NCBI RefSeq assembly: GCF_900475675.1
Contig: NZ_LS483403.1
Coordinates: 1,116,001 to 1,180,000 of the forward strand
Source of the DNA: Streptococcus lutetiensis
Lineage (GTDB): Bacteria > Bacillota > Bacilli > Lactobacillales > Streptococcaceae
Direction: 5' to 3'
Length of the DNA: 64,000 bases
The notes beneath the pieces were generated by a model. It was not told the DNA's origin. It worked only from the letters and a program-made list of their open reading frames with translations, and searched no databases. How positions within the stretch are numbered: the first letter of the stretch is position 1; each line of letters starts with the position of its first letter. The position numbers and the translations under genes were made by a program. Below are positions 26,719 to 39,133 of the stretch, in pieces.

Positions 26719-26870
26719 TTAGTATTCAGTAATATCTATACCTGCTTTTAATAATCTTTCATATCTCTCGTGGGAGATATGAACTGCTATAGGCTTCCCA
26801 TTTTTCAAAACAAAAGCTGTTTTATCTTCCTTATCGATACCTAAATCCACATTTTTGCCAGCAATCTTTT
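26719..26870 (-). pseudogene. Phd/YefM-type antitoxin, C-terminal fragment
   Basis: Minus-strand frame reading KTAFVLKNGKPIAVHISHER then YERLLKAGIDITEY and stop (26719-26721). The NGKPIAVxISxERYERLL pattern is typical of Phd/YefM-like antitoxins. The first 20-30 residues are missing and no toxin gene is next to it. A remnant of an addiction module supports past mobility of this stretch. The rest of the gap to 27024 has short repeats such as AAGGGTG around the rlmD stop and no gene. Confidence 0.6.
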
Positions 26871-27024
26871 CAACTCACCAAACCTATATTCAAATTCGTA
26901 AATCCGGTGAGTAATCCACCGCTCTTGGATAACTTCCCTCAAAGCAAAAATCCGTGATTATCCTTCCGGCTTAGAACCAGACCTCAAACCACGGAAAGCC
27001 TTTATTTGCTTATCTTATACACCC

Positions 27025-28395
<1,371 letters not shown>

Positions 28396-28494
28396 TCATG
28401 CCTGACTTATATAAGCCATCAGTAATACCTTATTCTCGGTTTCTTCACTATAAAAAATAGAGAAGCTTAACTGCCTCTCTATTATATCATATTA

Positions 28495-29937
28495 TTAACG
28501 TAGCCCAAGGTCCTTCAACTCTTTTTGATATTTATTGAAATCAATAGCAATTCCAAGACCACCATACATATCGTAATCATCGGTCCAGTCGCCTTCCGCA
28601 GGAACTGTCTTTTGCTCAATTCCTTTTTGACCACTTGTTACCACACCCAAACCTTCTTTGATAAGAAATGGATAAGAAATATTAGTTGAGGTGAGGGTAT
28701 AGATTTTGCCGATTGCTGCTGAGCCTGTAAAGAGTTTTGAAGGATCTTTAATTTGATTGACGATTGCTGAAACCACTTGTTGTTGACGTTGTGTACGACC
28801 ATAATCGCCATCATCATCCTTACGAAAACGCGCATAATTTAGCAAAGTTCGTCCATCCATGCGTTGTTGACCAACTTCAATGGTCTGATTAGGAACACTA
28901 CCATCTGCTTGTATGTTAAGGTCATCTGGTACTTCAACCGATGACACTTCTTGACCATCAACCGTACCAAACTTGGCATCTATCTTTACGCCTTTTGGAA
29001 AGAGCGTATTGATAGCTTCTGCGAAGGTTTCAAAATCAACCATGACATAATACTTGACGTTAATATCAAAATTATCCTTCAAGGTTTTGCGCATGAGCTC
29101 AGCACCTTGACGGTCATCTTGTTCACCAATGTTAAATGCCACATTTAGCTTTTGGTCATTAGCATAGTCATTATAGCTGACACCATTAATATTCACCAAA
29201 GTATCACGCATGAAGCTAACTAGTTTAACTTTACCTTCTTTGTTGCCAATATTCATCACCATGATGGTATCTGTTCTAGCATCAGATGAGCCTTGCGAAA
29301 TCCGCTTATCACTGCCAAGAATCAAAATATTAGTCCCGTCACGACTATCTTGACCGTTAAAAGGTTCTACCACTGCAGCAGAATAATTCGTCTCGCCACT
29401 AGAAACTTCGTGAACCCCATGATAAAACATGTAAACCATGCCAATCATAACAATAACAACTAAGAAACCACAAAATTGCAAAAAATGCTTAAAACGTTTT
29501 TTATGGTTCTTCTTTTTGGGCTTCTTTGCTTTGGTCGCCTTAGGTTCTTCGTGTGCGATTCCTTCGTAATAATCTAAATAAGAAGTTTGCTTTTTTGACT
29601 TTTTCTTTCGCTTTGAAGAACGTGACTTTTTTGCCTGCGGATATTTTGGCAGACCTTGTGAAGTGACTTGATTATCATAATCATCATAATCATCGTCATA
29701 GTCATCATCGTAGTAATCATAATACTCATAATAGTCACCATAATCGTCATAACGCTCATAATTTGGCTCTTTATTGGCAGACGAAGGATATCCAGATGAC
29801 ATCTCTCGCATAATCATCTGCTTTTTATGATAGAGATAACCAAATTCTTCCTTTTGCTGCGGATTTAGATATTCTAAATTTCGCAAAAGGTATTCATATC
29901 TTAATTCTTCATGTCGACTTAATTTATCTTGTGCCAT
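28495..29937 (-). CDS. psr: LytR-CpsA-Psr (LCP) family protein
   Basis: LCP enzymes attach teichoic acids or capsule to peptidoglycan outside the membrane. The 480-residue protein has a long cytoplasmic N-terminal region with a Tyr/Asp-rich run (about residues 62-88), then Lys/Arg-rich segments, one transmembrane helix (about 152-172) and the LCP domain (LILGSDKR, SDARTDTIMVMNI, VSFMRDT, LLNYARFRKDDDGDYGRTQR). The conserved Asp and Arg residues of the polyprenyl-phosphate pocket are present. It follows pheA with a 99-base gap, the common streptococcal order. Confidence 0.9.
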   Translation of the reverse strand: MAQDKLSRHEELRYEYLLRNLEYLNPQQKEEFGYLYHKKQMIMREMSSGYPSSANKEPNYERYDDYGDYYEYYDYYDDDYDDDYDDYDNQVTSQGLPKYPQAKKSRSSKRKKKSKKQTSYLDYYEGIAHEEPKATKAKKPKKKNHKKRFKHFLQFCGFLVVIVMIGMVYMFYHGVHEVSSGETNYSAAVVEPFNGQDSRDGTNILILGSDKRISQGSSDARTDTIMVMNIGNKEGKVKLVSFMRDTLVNINGVSYNDYANDQKLNVAFNIGEQDDRQGAELMRKTLKDNFDINVKYYVMVDFETFAEAINTLFPKGVKIDAKFGTVDGQEVSSVEVPDDLNIQADGSVPNQTIEVGQQRMDGRTLLNYARFRKDDDGDYGRTQRQQQVVSAIVNQIKDPSKLFTGSAAIGKIYTLTSTNISYPFLIKEGLGVVTSGQKGIEQKTVPAEGDWTDDYDMYGGLGIAIDFNKYQKELKDLGLR

Positions 29938-30036
29938 ATCTCATACCACTCTTTCAATCTAGCTATACTAAAGTCAGTACAAGTTTAACGAAACGACTAT
30001 ACTAATATTATACTAAAAAATGACATCAGAACGAAA

Positions 30037-30857
30037 TCATAACTTGTAAACGTCGTAATTTCCGAGCATTTTATAATCAATACCCAACAAATGCAATTCT
30101 TCTAAGGCAAAAGAGACCAGGGCTTCATTGGTGTTATCAACATCGACGATGAAAAAATACTCTCCGAGAGCTGTCTTTAAAGGGCGACTTTCGATTTTAG
30201 TCAAGTTAATTCCTCTCCATGCAAATACAGACAAAGCCTTATAAAGTGCCCCTGGAAGATTATCTGGCAGAGTTAAAGTAAGAGACACTTTTTGTTGACA
30301 CTTAGTCAATTCAAAAGCGTATTTCTTTCGACCAAGCACCCAAAAGCGCGTGTAGTTTTCATCCATTTCTTGGATGTCTTTGGCGATAATCTCTAAGCCG
30401 TATTCTTTTGCGGCAGCAACTGGAGCAATCGCTGCAAATGGCTTATCAGGATTTTCAGCAATAAAACGCGCAGCATAGGCAGTGCTCGCTGTCATTTCAA
30501 TTTGAGCATTTGGATAGTGAGACTTGGTGTATTTTTTCCCTTGAGCAATAGCCTGCGGATGTGAGAAAATTTTTTCAATCACCTTATCCTGCGAAGTTGC
30601 TAGAAGCTGTTGTTTAATCGGTTGAATCATTTCAGCAACTGCTTCAATTTGTGCTTGATGAAAAAGGTAGTCCAAGGTTTCATGAACTGACCCTTCAATG
30701 GAATTTTCAACAGGAATAATAGCGTAATCAACTACACCTTCTTCATAAGATTTAATCACTTCTGTGATGTTGCCAAAAGACACCCTATCAGCGCTAGGAA
30801 ATGCCTTAATCGCAACATTGTGCGTAAAAGAACCATTTGGTCCTAAATAGCCAACTT

Positions 30858-30861
<4 letters not shown>
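30037..30861 (-). CDS. pheA: Prephenate dehydratase
   Basis: A 274-residue enzyme converting prephenate to phenylpyruvate in phenylalanine synthesis. It starts with GYLGPNGSFTHNVA. The catalytic Thr region and a C-terminal ACT domain for phenylalanine feedback (about 195-270, containing the ESRPLKT motif in KIESRPLKTALGEYFF) are visible. Its ATG overlaps the aroK stop (ATGA), showing translational coupling in an aroA-aroK-pheA operon. Confidence 0.95.
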
Positions 30862-32737
<1,876 letters not shown>

Positions 32738-32743
32738 AATAGT

Positions 32744-34579
32744 TTATTTTTTACTACTTTCATCATCCATTGAAAGTACTGACAGGAAGGCTTCTTGTGG
32801 CACTTCAACAGAACCGATAGCTTTCATACGTTTTTTACCTGCTTTTTGTTTTTCAAGCAATTTACGTTTACGAGAAACGTCACCACCATAACATTTAGCC
32901 AAAACGTTTTTACGAAGGGCTTTAATATCTGAACGAGCCACGATTTTTTGACCGATAGCTGCTTGAATTGGCACTTCGAATTGTTGACGTGGAATGATTT
33001 TCTTCAATTTTTCAACGATTAATTTACCACGTTCATAGGCAAATTCATTGTGAACGATGAAGCTAAGCGCATCGACTTTATCTCCGTTAAGCAGAATATC
33101 CATTTTAACCAATTTAGATTTGCGGTATTCTGAAATTTCGTAATCAAAGCTTGCATAACCACGTGTTGATGATTTCAATTTATCAAAGAAATCAAAGACA
33201 ATTTCAGCAAGCGGAATTTGGTAAATGACATTCACACGATTTTCATCGATGTAATCCATTGTGACAAAATCACCACGTTTGCGTTGCGCAAGTTCCATAA
33301 CAGCTCCGACAAATTCTTGTGGAACCATGATTTGTGCTTTAACGTATGGTTCTTCGATGCTTGCAACCTTAGTTGGGTCTGGGAATTCAGAAGGGTTTGA
33401 TACTTCAAGCATGTCGCCATCGGTCGTATTAACATGGTAAACAACGGATGGTGCTGTCATAATCAAATCAATGTTAAATTCACGTTCCAAACGTTCTTGG
33501 ATAACATCCATGTGAAGAAGTCCCAAGAAACCACAACGGAAACCAAAACCAAGCGCTTGTGACGTTTCTGGTTCAAATTGAAGACTAGCATCGTTCAATT
33601 GAAGTTTTTCAAGAGCTTCACGAAGGTCGTTGTATTTGTTTGATTCGATTGGGTAAAGACCAGCAAACACCATTGGGTTCATTTGTTTATAACCGTGAAG
33701 TGGTGCTTCTGCTGGGTTATCCGCAAGAGTAACCGTATCACCGACACGAGTGTCCGCTACAGTCTTAATGGATGCTGCGATATAACCAACATCACCAGTT
33801 GCTAGGAAATCACGACCCACTGCTTTTGGTGTGAAGATACCCACTTCAGTGACATCAAATGTTTTACCATTAGACATCAACTGGATAGTATCGCCAGGTT
33901 TTACCATACCATTGACGATACGAACTTGAAGAATAACCCCACGATAAGCATCGTAAACTGAGTCAAAGATAAGTGCTTGAAGTGGTGCTTCAATATCACC
34001 TGCTGGCGCTGGCACGTACTCAACGATTTGCTCAAGGATTTCTTCAATCCCGATACCAGCTTTTGCTGAAGCAAGTACTGCTTCTGATGCATCAAGTCCG
34101 ATAACATCTTCGATTTCTTGACGAACACGTTCAGGGTCAGCAGCTGGCAAATCGATTTTATTGATAACTGGCAAGATTTCCAAGTCATTATCAAGTGCTA
34201 AATACACATTGGCAAGTGTTTGAGCTTCGATACCTTGTGCCGCATCGACAACCAAAATAGCACCTTCACAGGCTGCAAGTGAACGAGACACTTCATATGA
34301 AAAGTCAACGTGCCCTGGTGTGTCAATCAAGTGGAAAATGTAAGTTTCACCATCTTTAGCTGTGTAATTCAACTCAATCGCATTCAATTTGATTGTGATA
34401 CCACGTTCACGTTCCAAATCCATACTATCCAAGAGTTGAGCTTGCATTTCACGACTAGAGACAGTTTCAGTTTTTTCCAAAATACGGTCAGCCAAAGTTG
34501 ACTTTCCGTGGTCAATATGCGCAATAATTGAGAAATTGCGAATCTTTTCTTGTCGTTTTTTTAATTCTTGAATATCCAT
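32744..34579 (-). CDS. lepA: Elongation factor 4 (LepA), ribosome back-translocase
   Basis: A 611-residue translational GTPase. G1 [11 protein letters not shown]2 RERGITI, G3 DTPGHVDF and G4 NKIDLP are all present, followed by domain II and the LepA-specific C-terminal domain ([20 protein letters not shown]). Length is standard. LepA acts on ribosomes under stress. It is monocistronic here. Confidence 0.97.
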   Translation of the reverse strand: MDIQELKKRQEKIRNFSIIAHIDHGKSTLADRILEKTETVSSREMQAQLLDSMDLERERGITIKLNAIELNYTAKDGETYIFHLIDTPGHVDFSYEVSRSLAACEGAILVVDAAQGIEAQTLANVYLALDNDLEILPVINKIDLPAADPERVRQEIEDVIGLDASEAVLASAKAGIGIEEILEQIVEYVPAPAGDIEAPLQALIFDSVYDAYRGVILQVRIVNGMVKPGDTIQLMSNGKTFDVTEVGIFTPKAVGRDFLATGDVGYIAASIKTVADTRVGDTVTLADNPAEAPLHGYKQMNPMVFAGLYPIESNKYNDLREALEKLQLNDASLQFEPETSQALGFGFRCGFLGLLHMDVIQERLEREFNIDLIMTAPSVVYHVNTTDGDMLEVSNPSEFPDPTKVASIEEPYVKAQIMVPQEFVGAVMELAQRKRGDFVTMDYIDENRVNVIYQIPLAEIVFDFFDKLKSSTRGYASFDYEISEYRKSKLVKMDILLNGDKVDALSFIVHNEFAYERGKLIVEKLKKIIPRQQFEVPIQAAIGQKIVARSDIKALRKNVLAKCYGGDVSRKRKLLEKQKAGKKRMKAIGSVEVPQEAFLSVLSMDDESSKK

Positions 34580-34803
34580 CTATCTATAATCCTATACAAT
34601 TATTCATTATTTCTATTATAACAAATAAACACCACTGGTGCTATAAAAAGTTTTCTAGGCACGATAAATATCGCTAAAATCAGCTACCGCAAATCATTTT
34701 ACAATTTTTGCAGAAAGCGTTATTATTAATCAAAGGTAATAAAAACTCAATTCTGCAAACCTATGACCCACATAGATTACCCCACCCAGTGACGAACTAG
34801 GTG
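34580..34803. other. Gap between lepA and the CRISPR array
   Basis: 224 bases with the lepA promoter region on the right-hand side of that gene. A GC-rich hairpin with arms CCCCACC / GGTGGGG and a TTTT tail (about 34778-34810) reaches into the degenerate terminal repeat. No ORF supported. Confidence 0.5.
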
Positions 34804-36617
34804 GGGTTTTGGTGTTGTAAATCTTGAGAGTACAAAAACGTCCTCTTTCTATTTTGTTTTTAATTTTTTGTTTTACGGTTACTTAAATCTTGAGAGTACA
34901 AAAACTCTTGCAAGCCTGCATGTGACAAATCTAAGGTTTTACGGTTACTTAAATCTTGAGAGTACAAAAACATTCCTAGCTCAATCGTGAAGAAGACGAC
35001 TGTTTTACGGTTACTTAAATCTTGAGAGTACAAAAACACAAGCGTTCTTGTTTGCTGCGATAGTTATGTTTTACGGTTACTTAAATCTTGAGAGTACAAA
35101 AACAAAAGAATTCAGCGTATTGAGCTATACCAGGTTTTACGGTTACTTAAATCTTGAGAGTATAAAAACAGGCCTGTATGGTTTAGCTTGCAGTATTAGT
35201 TTTACGGTTACTTAAATCTTGAGAGTACAAAAACAGCTATTCACTCTTACAAATCCTTGCCCCCGTTTTACGGTTACTTAAATCTTGAGAGTACAAAAAC
35301 AATGCTTAGAAAGGTTGTTATATCAATGTGTTTTACGGTTACTTAAATCTTGAGAGTACAAAAACTGGTTTAAAAATAATGGTTGTTTCATCGGGTTTTA
35401 CGGTTACTTAAATCTTGAGAGTACAAAAACAACTCTTTGTACGGCTCGCTGATAACCGAAGTTTTACGGTTACTTAAATCTTGAGAGTACAAAAACACAA
35501 TTATTGTCAGCTCCGTGACAGCAATGGTTTTACGGTTACTTAAATCTTGAGAGTACAAAAACTATACATTCGAACTTGTCGCTCACTTGTACGTTTTACG
35601 GTTACTTAAATCTTGAGAGTACAAAAACAATAGGTTCTATCTCCCCTGCCGGAATAAGTTTTACGGTTACTTAAATCTTGAGAGTACAAAAACAATAGGT
35701 TCTATCTCCCCTGCCGGAATAAGTTTTACGGTTACTTAAATCTTGAGAGTACAAAAACACGATTACAAGCCATCCACAAGGCCTTATTGTTTTACGGTTA
35801 CTTAAATCTTGAGAGTACAAAAACTCTTTTCAGGTACAGGAACAAACACGCTAGGTTTTACGGTTACTTAAATCTTGAGAGTACAAAAACTCAGTTTATT
35901 AGCCATATTGTTTGAAACTCGTTTTACGGTTACTTAAATCTTGAGAGTACAAAAACCCGTTTTAACGTCATCTCTAAACTGTTTTGGTTTTACGGTTACT
36001 TAAATCTTGAGAGTACAAAAACCCGATTGCGTTCTTCGGTCCACCGAAGTCGGTTTTACGGTTACTTAAATCTTGAGAGTACAAAAACCTCTAATAATCA
36101 TCTAACATGCCACTTTCAGTTTTACGGTTACTTAAATCTTGAGAGTACAAAAACAGCGATTTGGGCTGCTTTTGACGTGATTATGTTTTACGGTTACTTA
36201 AATCTTGAGAGTACAAAAACTTAGCTCTTTACTTAATTCATCTAGCGTTAGTTTTACGGTTACTTAAATCTTGAGAGTACAAAAACAATGTGATATTGCC
36301 GCTATCCAAGTCGAAGGTTTTACGGTTACTTAAATCTTGAGAGTACAAAAACAAGGTCGTCCAGGCGTTGGAAAGAGTCATCTGTTTTACGGTTACTTAA
36401 ATCTTGAGAGTACAAAAACGGTCACCAGCAATATTAACAATCCCTTTGAGTTTTACGGTTACTTAAATCTTGAGAGTACAAAAACCACTCATAGCAGTCG
36501 ATACAAAATACTTCTGTTTTACGGTTACTTAAATCTTGAGAGTACAAAAACCCAACGGGTGTTCAAATTTATAACAAGTCAGTTTTACGGTTACTTAAAT
36601 CTTGAGAGTACAAAAAC
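34804..36617 (-). CRISPR. Type II-A CRISPR array, 28 repeats and 27 spacers
   Basis: Thirty-six-base repeats, plus-strand form starting GTTTTACGGTTACTTAAATC and ending GAGTACAAAAAC, occur from 34870 to 36617 (27 copies), plus one degenerate terminal copy at 34804-34839 in which only the last 22 or so bases are kept. Spacers are 29-31 bases. The repeat is of the S. thermophilus CRISPR1 type, so crRNA is read on the minus strand from the leader next to csn2. The repeat at 35134-35169 has one C-to-T change. Spacers 35629-35657 and 35694-35722 are identical. The last repeat at 36617 is followed at once by ATTTGAG of the leader (minus strand). Confidence 0.98.
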
Positions 36618-36683
36618 CTCAAATCGTCATTTTGGGTCTTTATACTCTACAAGAATTATAATTTCATTGAGCCTAAAAGTCAA
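36618..36683 (-). promoter_or_regulatory. CRISPR leader and array promoter
   Basis: TTGACT (36678-36683) and TATAAT (36655-36660), 17 bases apart on the minus strand, form a near-consensus promoter. The -35 overlaps the csn2 stop codon (36680-36682). ATTTGAG directly abuts the first repeat, the leader-end motif used for spacer insertion in type II-A systems. Confidence 0.8.
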
Positions 36684-37729
36684 TCTTTATCCTTAAGAAA
36701 GCTTATTTCAAGCTGATTTATCTCTGAAATTGGATATTTAACTGACTTATCATAGTGATATAAACTATTTAGTATCTTGATAGCTACCATATCCGAAATT
36801 CCTAAACTCACATATGAAATTTGCTCACTAAATAAATAACTTGCATTCTTCTGTAAAAGAATTAAAAATTCTTTTTTTGTTGGTACATTGTTGGATGGAT
36901 ATCTTCCAACAAACCTTTCATACATAAAATCAAGATCAAACAAAGATTCAATATAATCTGAAACAATGGTAATATTTTCTATTGTTTCTTTAGTCACATA
37001 CAAGTAGCTTTCGTTTGACGGAAAAATCGTACAATAAAAATTTGGAAACTCATCAGCCATTCTTGTGATAACCTGACAAATTCTTATAAATGAGGCATAA
37101 TCAAGGTAATCATCCATATTCTTAAAAATCAGAAGAATGTTACTAGTATCATTGGATAATTTTTCACTTAACATTTTGAGTAAAAACATTACCTTAATCT
37201 CGTTATCAACAAATTCAAAAGCAATATTTTTGTCTTGATATTTAAAATATGGTTGAAAATACTTACTCAATAAGTGTTCAGCCGTAACCATACAACTCTC
37301 TGTATGATAAGTTACATCTTTAATCGATAAGTCTAGAGCTTGATTAACAGTCAAAGAAACTTTTTCTAATTTATCATTGATTTCATCGATTTCTTCCATA
37401 ACATCAACTGTATCTAGATTTATTTTCATAAAATCAAAGGCCACTGTACCTTTTTTATAAGACATCTGTTCAAGTAAATCTTTAATATCAGAAATTGAAA
37501 TAATACTAAAATCATTTCTTTTTAAACTTTTTCCTTCACATAAGATTTCTGGTTCTTCTTGGTTAAACAACGATAAATCTTCTTCTGAATATTTTTTGCC
37601 GTCAAAATACCATATAAATAATTGCCACATATAATATTTTAATTGCTGATTTTGACCAATAATTTGTGTAAATTGTCCAAAATGAATATCAAGATTATCT
37701 TTAAAAGGATGCGTAAAATGTAATCTCAT
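36680..37729 (-). CDS. csn2: CRISPR-associated protein Csn2, long (St1) type
   Basis: A 349-residue protein, the size of the S. thermophilus CRISPR1 Csn2 and longer than the ~220-residue Csn2 of S. pyogenes. It begins MRLHFTHPFKDNLDIHFGQF, typical for the family. Csn2 forms a ring on DNA ends and is needed for spacer capture with Cas1-Cas2. Its ATG overlaps the cas2 stop by four bases, and its stop codon forms part of the array promoter. Confidence 0.92.
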   Translation of the reverse strand: MRLHFTHPFKDNLDIHFGQFTQIIGQNQQLKYYMWQLFIWYFDGKKYSEEDLSLFNQEEPEILCEGKSLKRNDFSIISISDIKDLLEQMSYKKGTVAFDFMKINLDTVDVMEEIDEINDKLEKVSLTVNQALDLSIKDVTYHTESCMVTAEHLLSKYFQPYFKYQDKNIAFEFVDNEIKVMFLLKMLSEKLSNDTSNILLIFKNMDDYLDYASFIRICQVITRMADEFPNFYCTIFPSNESYLYVTKETIENITIVSDYIESLFDLDFMYERFVGRYPSNNVPTKKEFLILLQKNASYLFSEQISYVSLGISDMVAIKILNSLYHYDKSVKYPISEINQLEISFLKDKD

Positions 37730-38049
37730 ATAACCACCAATTTATTATCACTAACAACTTCTTCTTGTTTCGTTTTACCTCCAACAATCAAAGTCATTTC
37801 CGAAAACTGTTTTTCAGTTACAGCCAAAAGTCGCACATTACCTGCTGGTAAATTACTTTGTTGCAATCTTTTATAAAACTTATTAGCAAAACTCCGATTT
37901 GGGCATGTACGATAATAAACAGAAAACTGCAACATTTCAAAACCATTAGCAATTAACTCTTTTCTAAAATTTCGATAAGTTCTTTTTTCTTGTGCAGTTT
38001 CCATCGGTAAATCAAAAAAACATAATAATCTCATTGCAGCATACCTCAT
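37726..38049 (-). CDS. cas2: CRISPR-associated endoribonuclease/integration factor Cas2
   Basis: 107 residues starting MRYAAMRLLCFFDLP; residue 6 is an alternative start. The ferredoxin-like fold begins with the LLCFFDLPM strand and its conserved Asp. Cas2 bridges two Cas1 dimers for spacer integration. It lies one base from the cas1 stop and overlaps csn2. Confidence 0.95.
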   Translation of the reverse strand: MRYAAMRLLCFFDLPMETAQEKRTYRNFRKELIANGFEMLQFSVYYRTCPNRSFANKFYKRLQQSNLPAGNVRLLAVTEKQFSEMTLIVGGKTKQEEVVSDNKLVVI

Positions 38050-38050
38050 C

Positions 38051-38962
38051 TTAAGACTCCAATTCTAGACTAGAAACCACCGGACAGAAAAACTTACTAG
38101 TATCTTTCTTGTCAATACATTTTATAAAACCTTGAACATATTTATCCATAGCTCCAGTCACCGTACAATTCTCATTACCATACTTAATCTTAGCATTTAA
38201 TAAATTTGTTAAAGCCAAGCGATATTCATATTTTAAATATTCTTTATCTCGCAAATTTTGATAAACCCAAACATCAACGATTTGTCTAAATGGCTCCATT
38301 AAATCATCTACTAAGTTAAATTGATTATATTCATTTTTATGAAAGATACCAACTAAAGGATTTAGACCGTATCCCTCAACAATCCTAGCCATCTGTGCTC
38401 TTAAAATTGCATATCCATAATTTAGTCCAGCATTAATCACATCAGCTTCCTGCTGTGTCACGCGCGTAAACTTTTTACCAAAAAGCTCATTAAAATAAAC
38501 TTTAGCCGCATGTCCTTCACGATTAGTCTTATCCCCTAGCTCAATGTGATCTTTATAGTCAGCTAACAATTGGATTGCATCGATATCTCTTTCAAATAGA
38601 GATAATACGTCTTGTTGGTTATTAATTTTAAAATAGGTTACAATTTGCCAAAGCTTATCTTTTTGCTCCTGACTCCACTCTAACTGCTTTTGCAATCTCT
38701 TATAAGCCCTAGAATGTCCATTCGGTGCATGATAAATACCTGTCGGTAAGTGTTCATTATCACAAACAATAAGAGCAATATTGAATTTGCTCAAAGCACT
38801 AAGCAAACGAAGAGTTACTACTGTATCTCCACCTTCAGCGACAATGATTGAAATATCACTTAACGGTATCGTATATTCTTCACCTTGCTTTTTTATAACA
38901 ATATTATCCAATTTCAAATGCATTTTTTCACTTTGATTGACATGCACAACTCTCCAAGTCAT
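38051..38962 (-). CDS. cas1: CRISPR-associated integrase Cas1
   Basis: 303 residues from the second of two adjacent ATGs (MTWRVVHVNQSEKM); AAGGAG precedes. The open frame begins further upstream but runs into the tracrRNA terminator. Length and sequence agree with the St1 Cas1. The catalytic residues lie in helix NREGHAAKVYFNELFG (Glu), GIFHKNEYN (His) and DLMEPFRQIVD (Asp/Glu). It inserts new spacers at the leader end. Confidence 0.96.
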   Translation of the reverse strand: MTWRVVHVNQSEKMHLKLDNIVIKKQGEEYTIPLSDISIIVAEGGDTVVTLRLLSALSKFNIALIVCDNEHLPTGIYHAPNGHSRAYKRLQKQLEWSQEQKDKLWQIVTYFKINNQQDVLSLFERDIDAIQLLADYKDHIELGDKTNREGHAAKVYFNELFGKKFTRVTQQEADVINAGLNYGYAILRAQMARIVEGYGLNPLVGIFHKNEYNQFNLVDDLMEPFRQIVDVWVYQNLRDKEYLKYEYRLALTNLLNAKIKYGNENCTVTGAMDKYVQGFIKCIDKKDTSKFFCPVVSSLELES

Positions 38963-38984
38963 CATACTCTCCTTTTTACACAAC

Positions 38985-39085
38985 GAAAAGCACCCCATGT
39001 AAACATGGGGTGCTTGAATTCGGCATGAAGCCTTATCTTTGTAGGCTCTGCAAGATTTAAGTAACCGTGCAAGACGTCCCTTGCA
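38985..39085 (-). ncRNA. tracrRNA
   Basis: Located between cas9 and cas1, as in S. thermophilus CRISPR1. The anti-repeat ACGGTTACTTAAATCTTG (18 bases) matches the array repeat exactly and then continues with AGAG and TACAAA after bulges. The nexus CAAAGATAAGGCTTCATGCC follows, and the RNA ends in a 12-bp hairpin AAGCACCCCATG / CATGGGGTGCTT with TTTT. It guides crRNA processing by RNase III and Cas9 loading. Ends are estimated to within a few bases. Confidence 0.92.
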
Positions 39086-39091
39086 AAAACT

Positions 39092-39120
39092 ATTATATAG
39101 CGTTTACATAAAAATTGCAA
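39092..39120 (-). promoter_or_regulatory. tracrRNA promoter
   Basis: TTGCAA (39115-39120) and TATAAT (39092-39097) with a 17-base spacer on the minus strand, directly in front of the anti-repeat. It lies between the cas9 stop and the RNA, so tracrRNA has its own promoter. Confidence 0.85.
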
Positions 39121-39133
39121 CCCCAAATTTCAA

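Noticed and set aside
29574..29759. Met/Ile/Thr-rich minus-strand ORF within psr
   Set aside because: A frame shadow of the Tyr/Asp-coding repeat region.
36027..36696. Two plus-strand ORFs reading FYGYLNLESTKT again and again
   Set aside because: They are translations of CRISPR repeats and spacers and not genes.
38963..38998. Longer Cas1 start (MGCFSLCKK...)
   Set aside because: It would read through the tracrRNA terminator; the ATG at 38962 has AAGGAG and gives the known 303-residue length.
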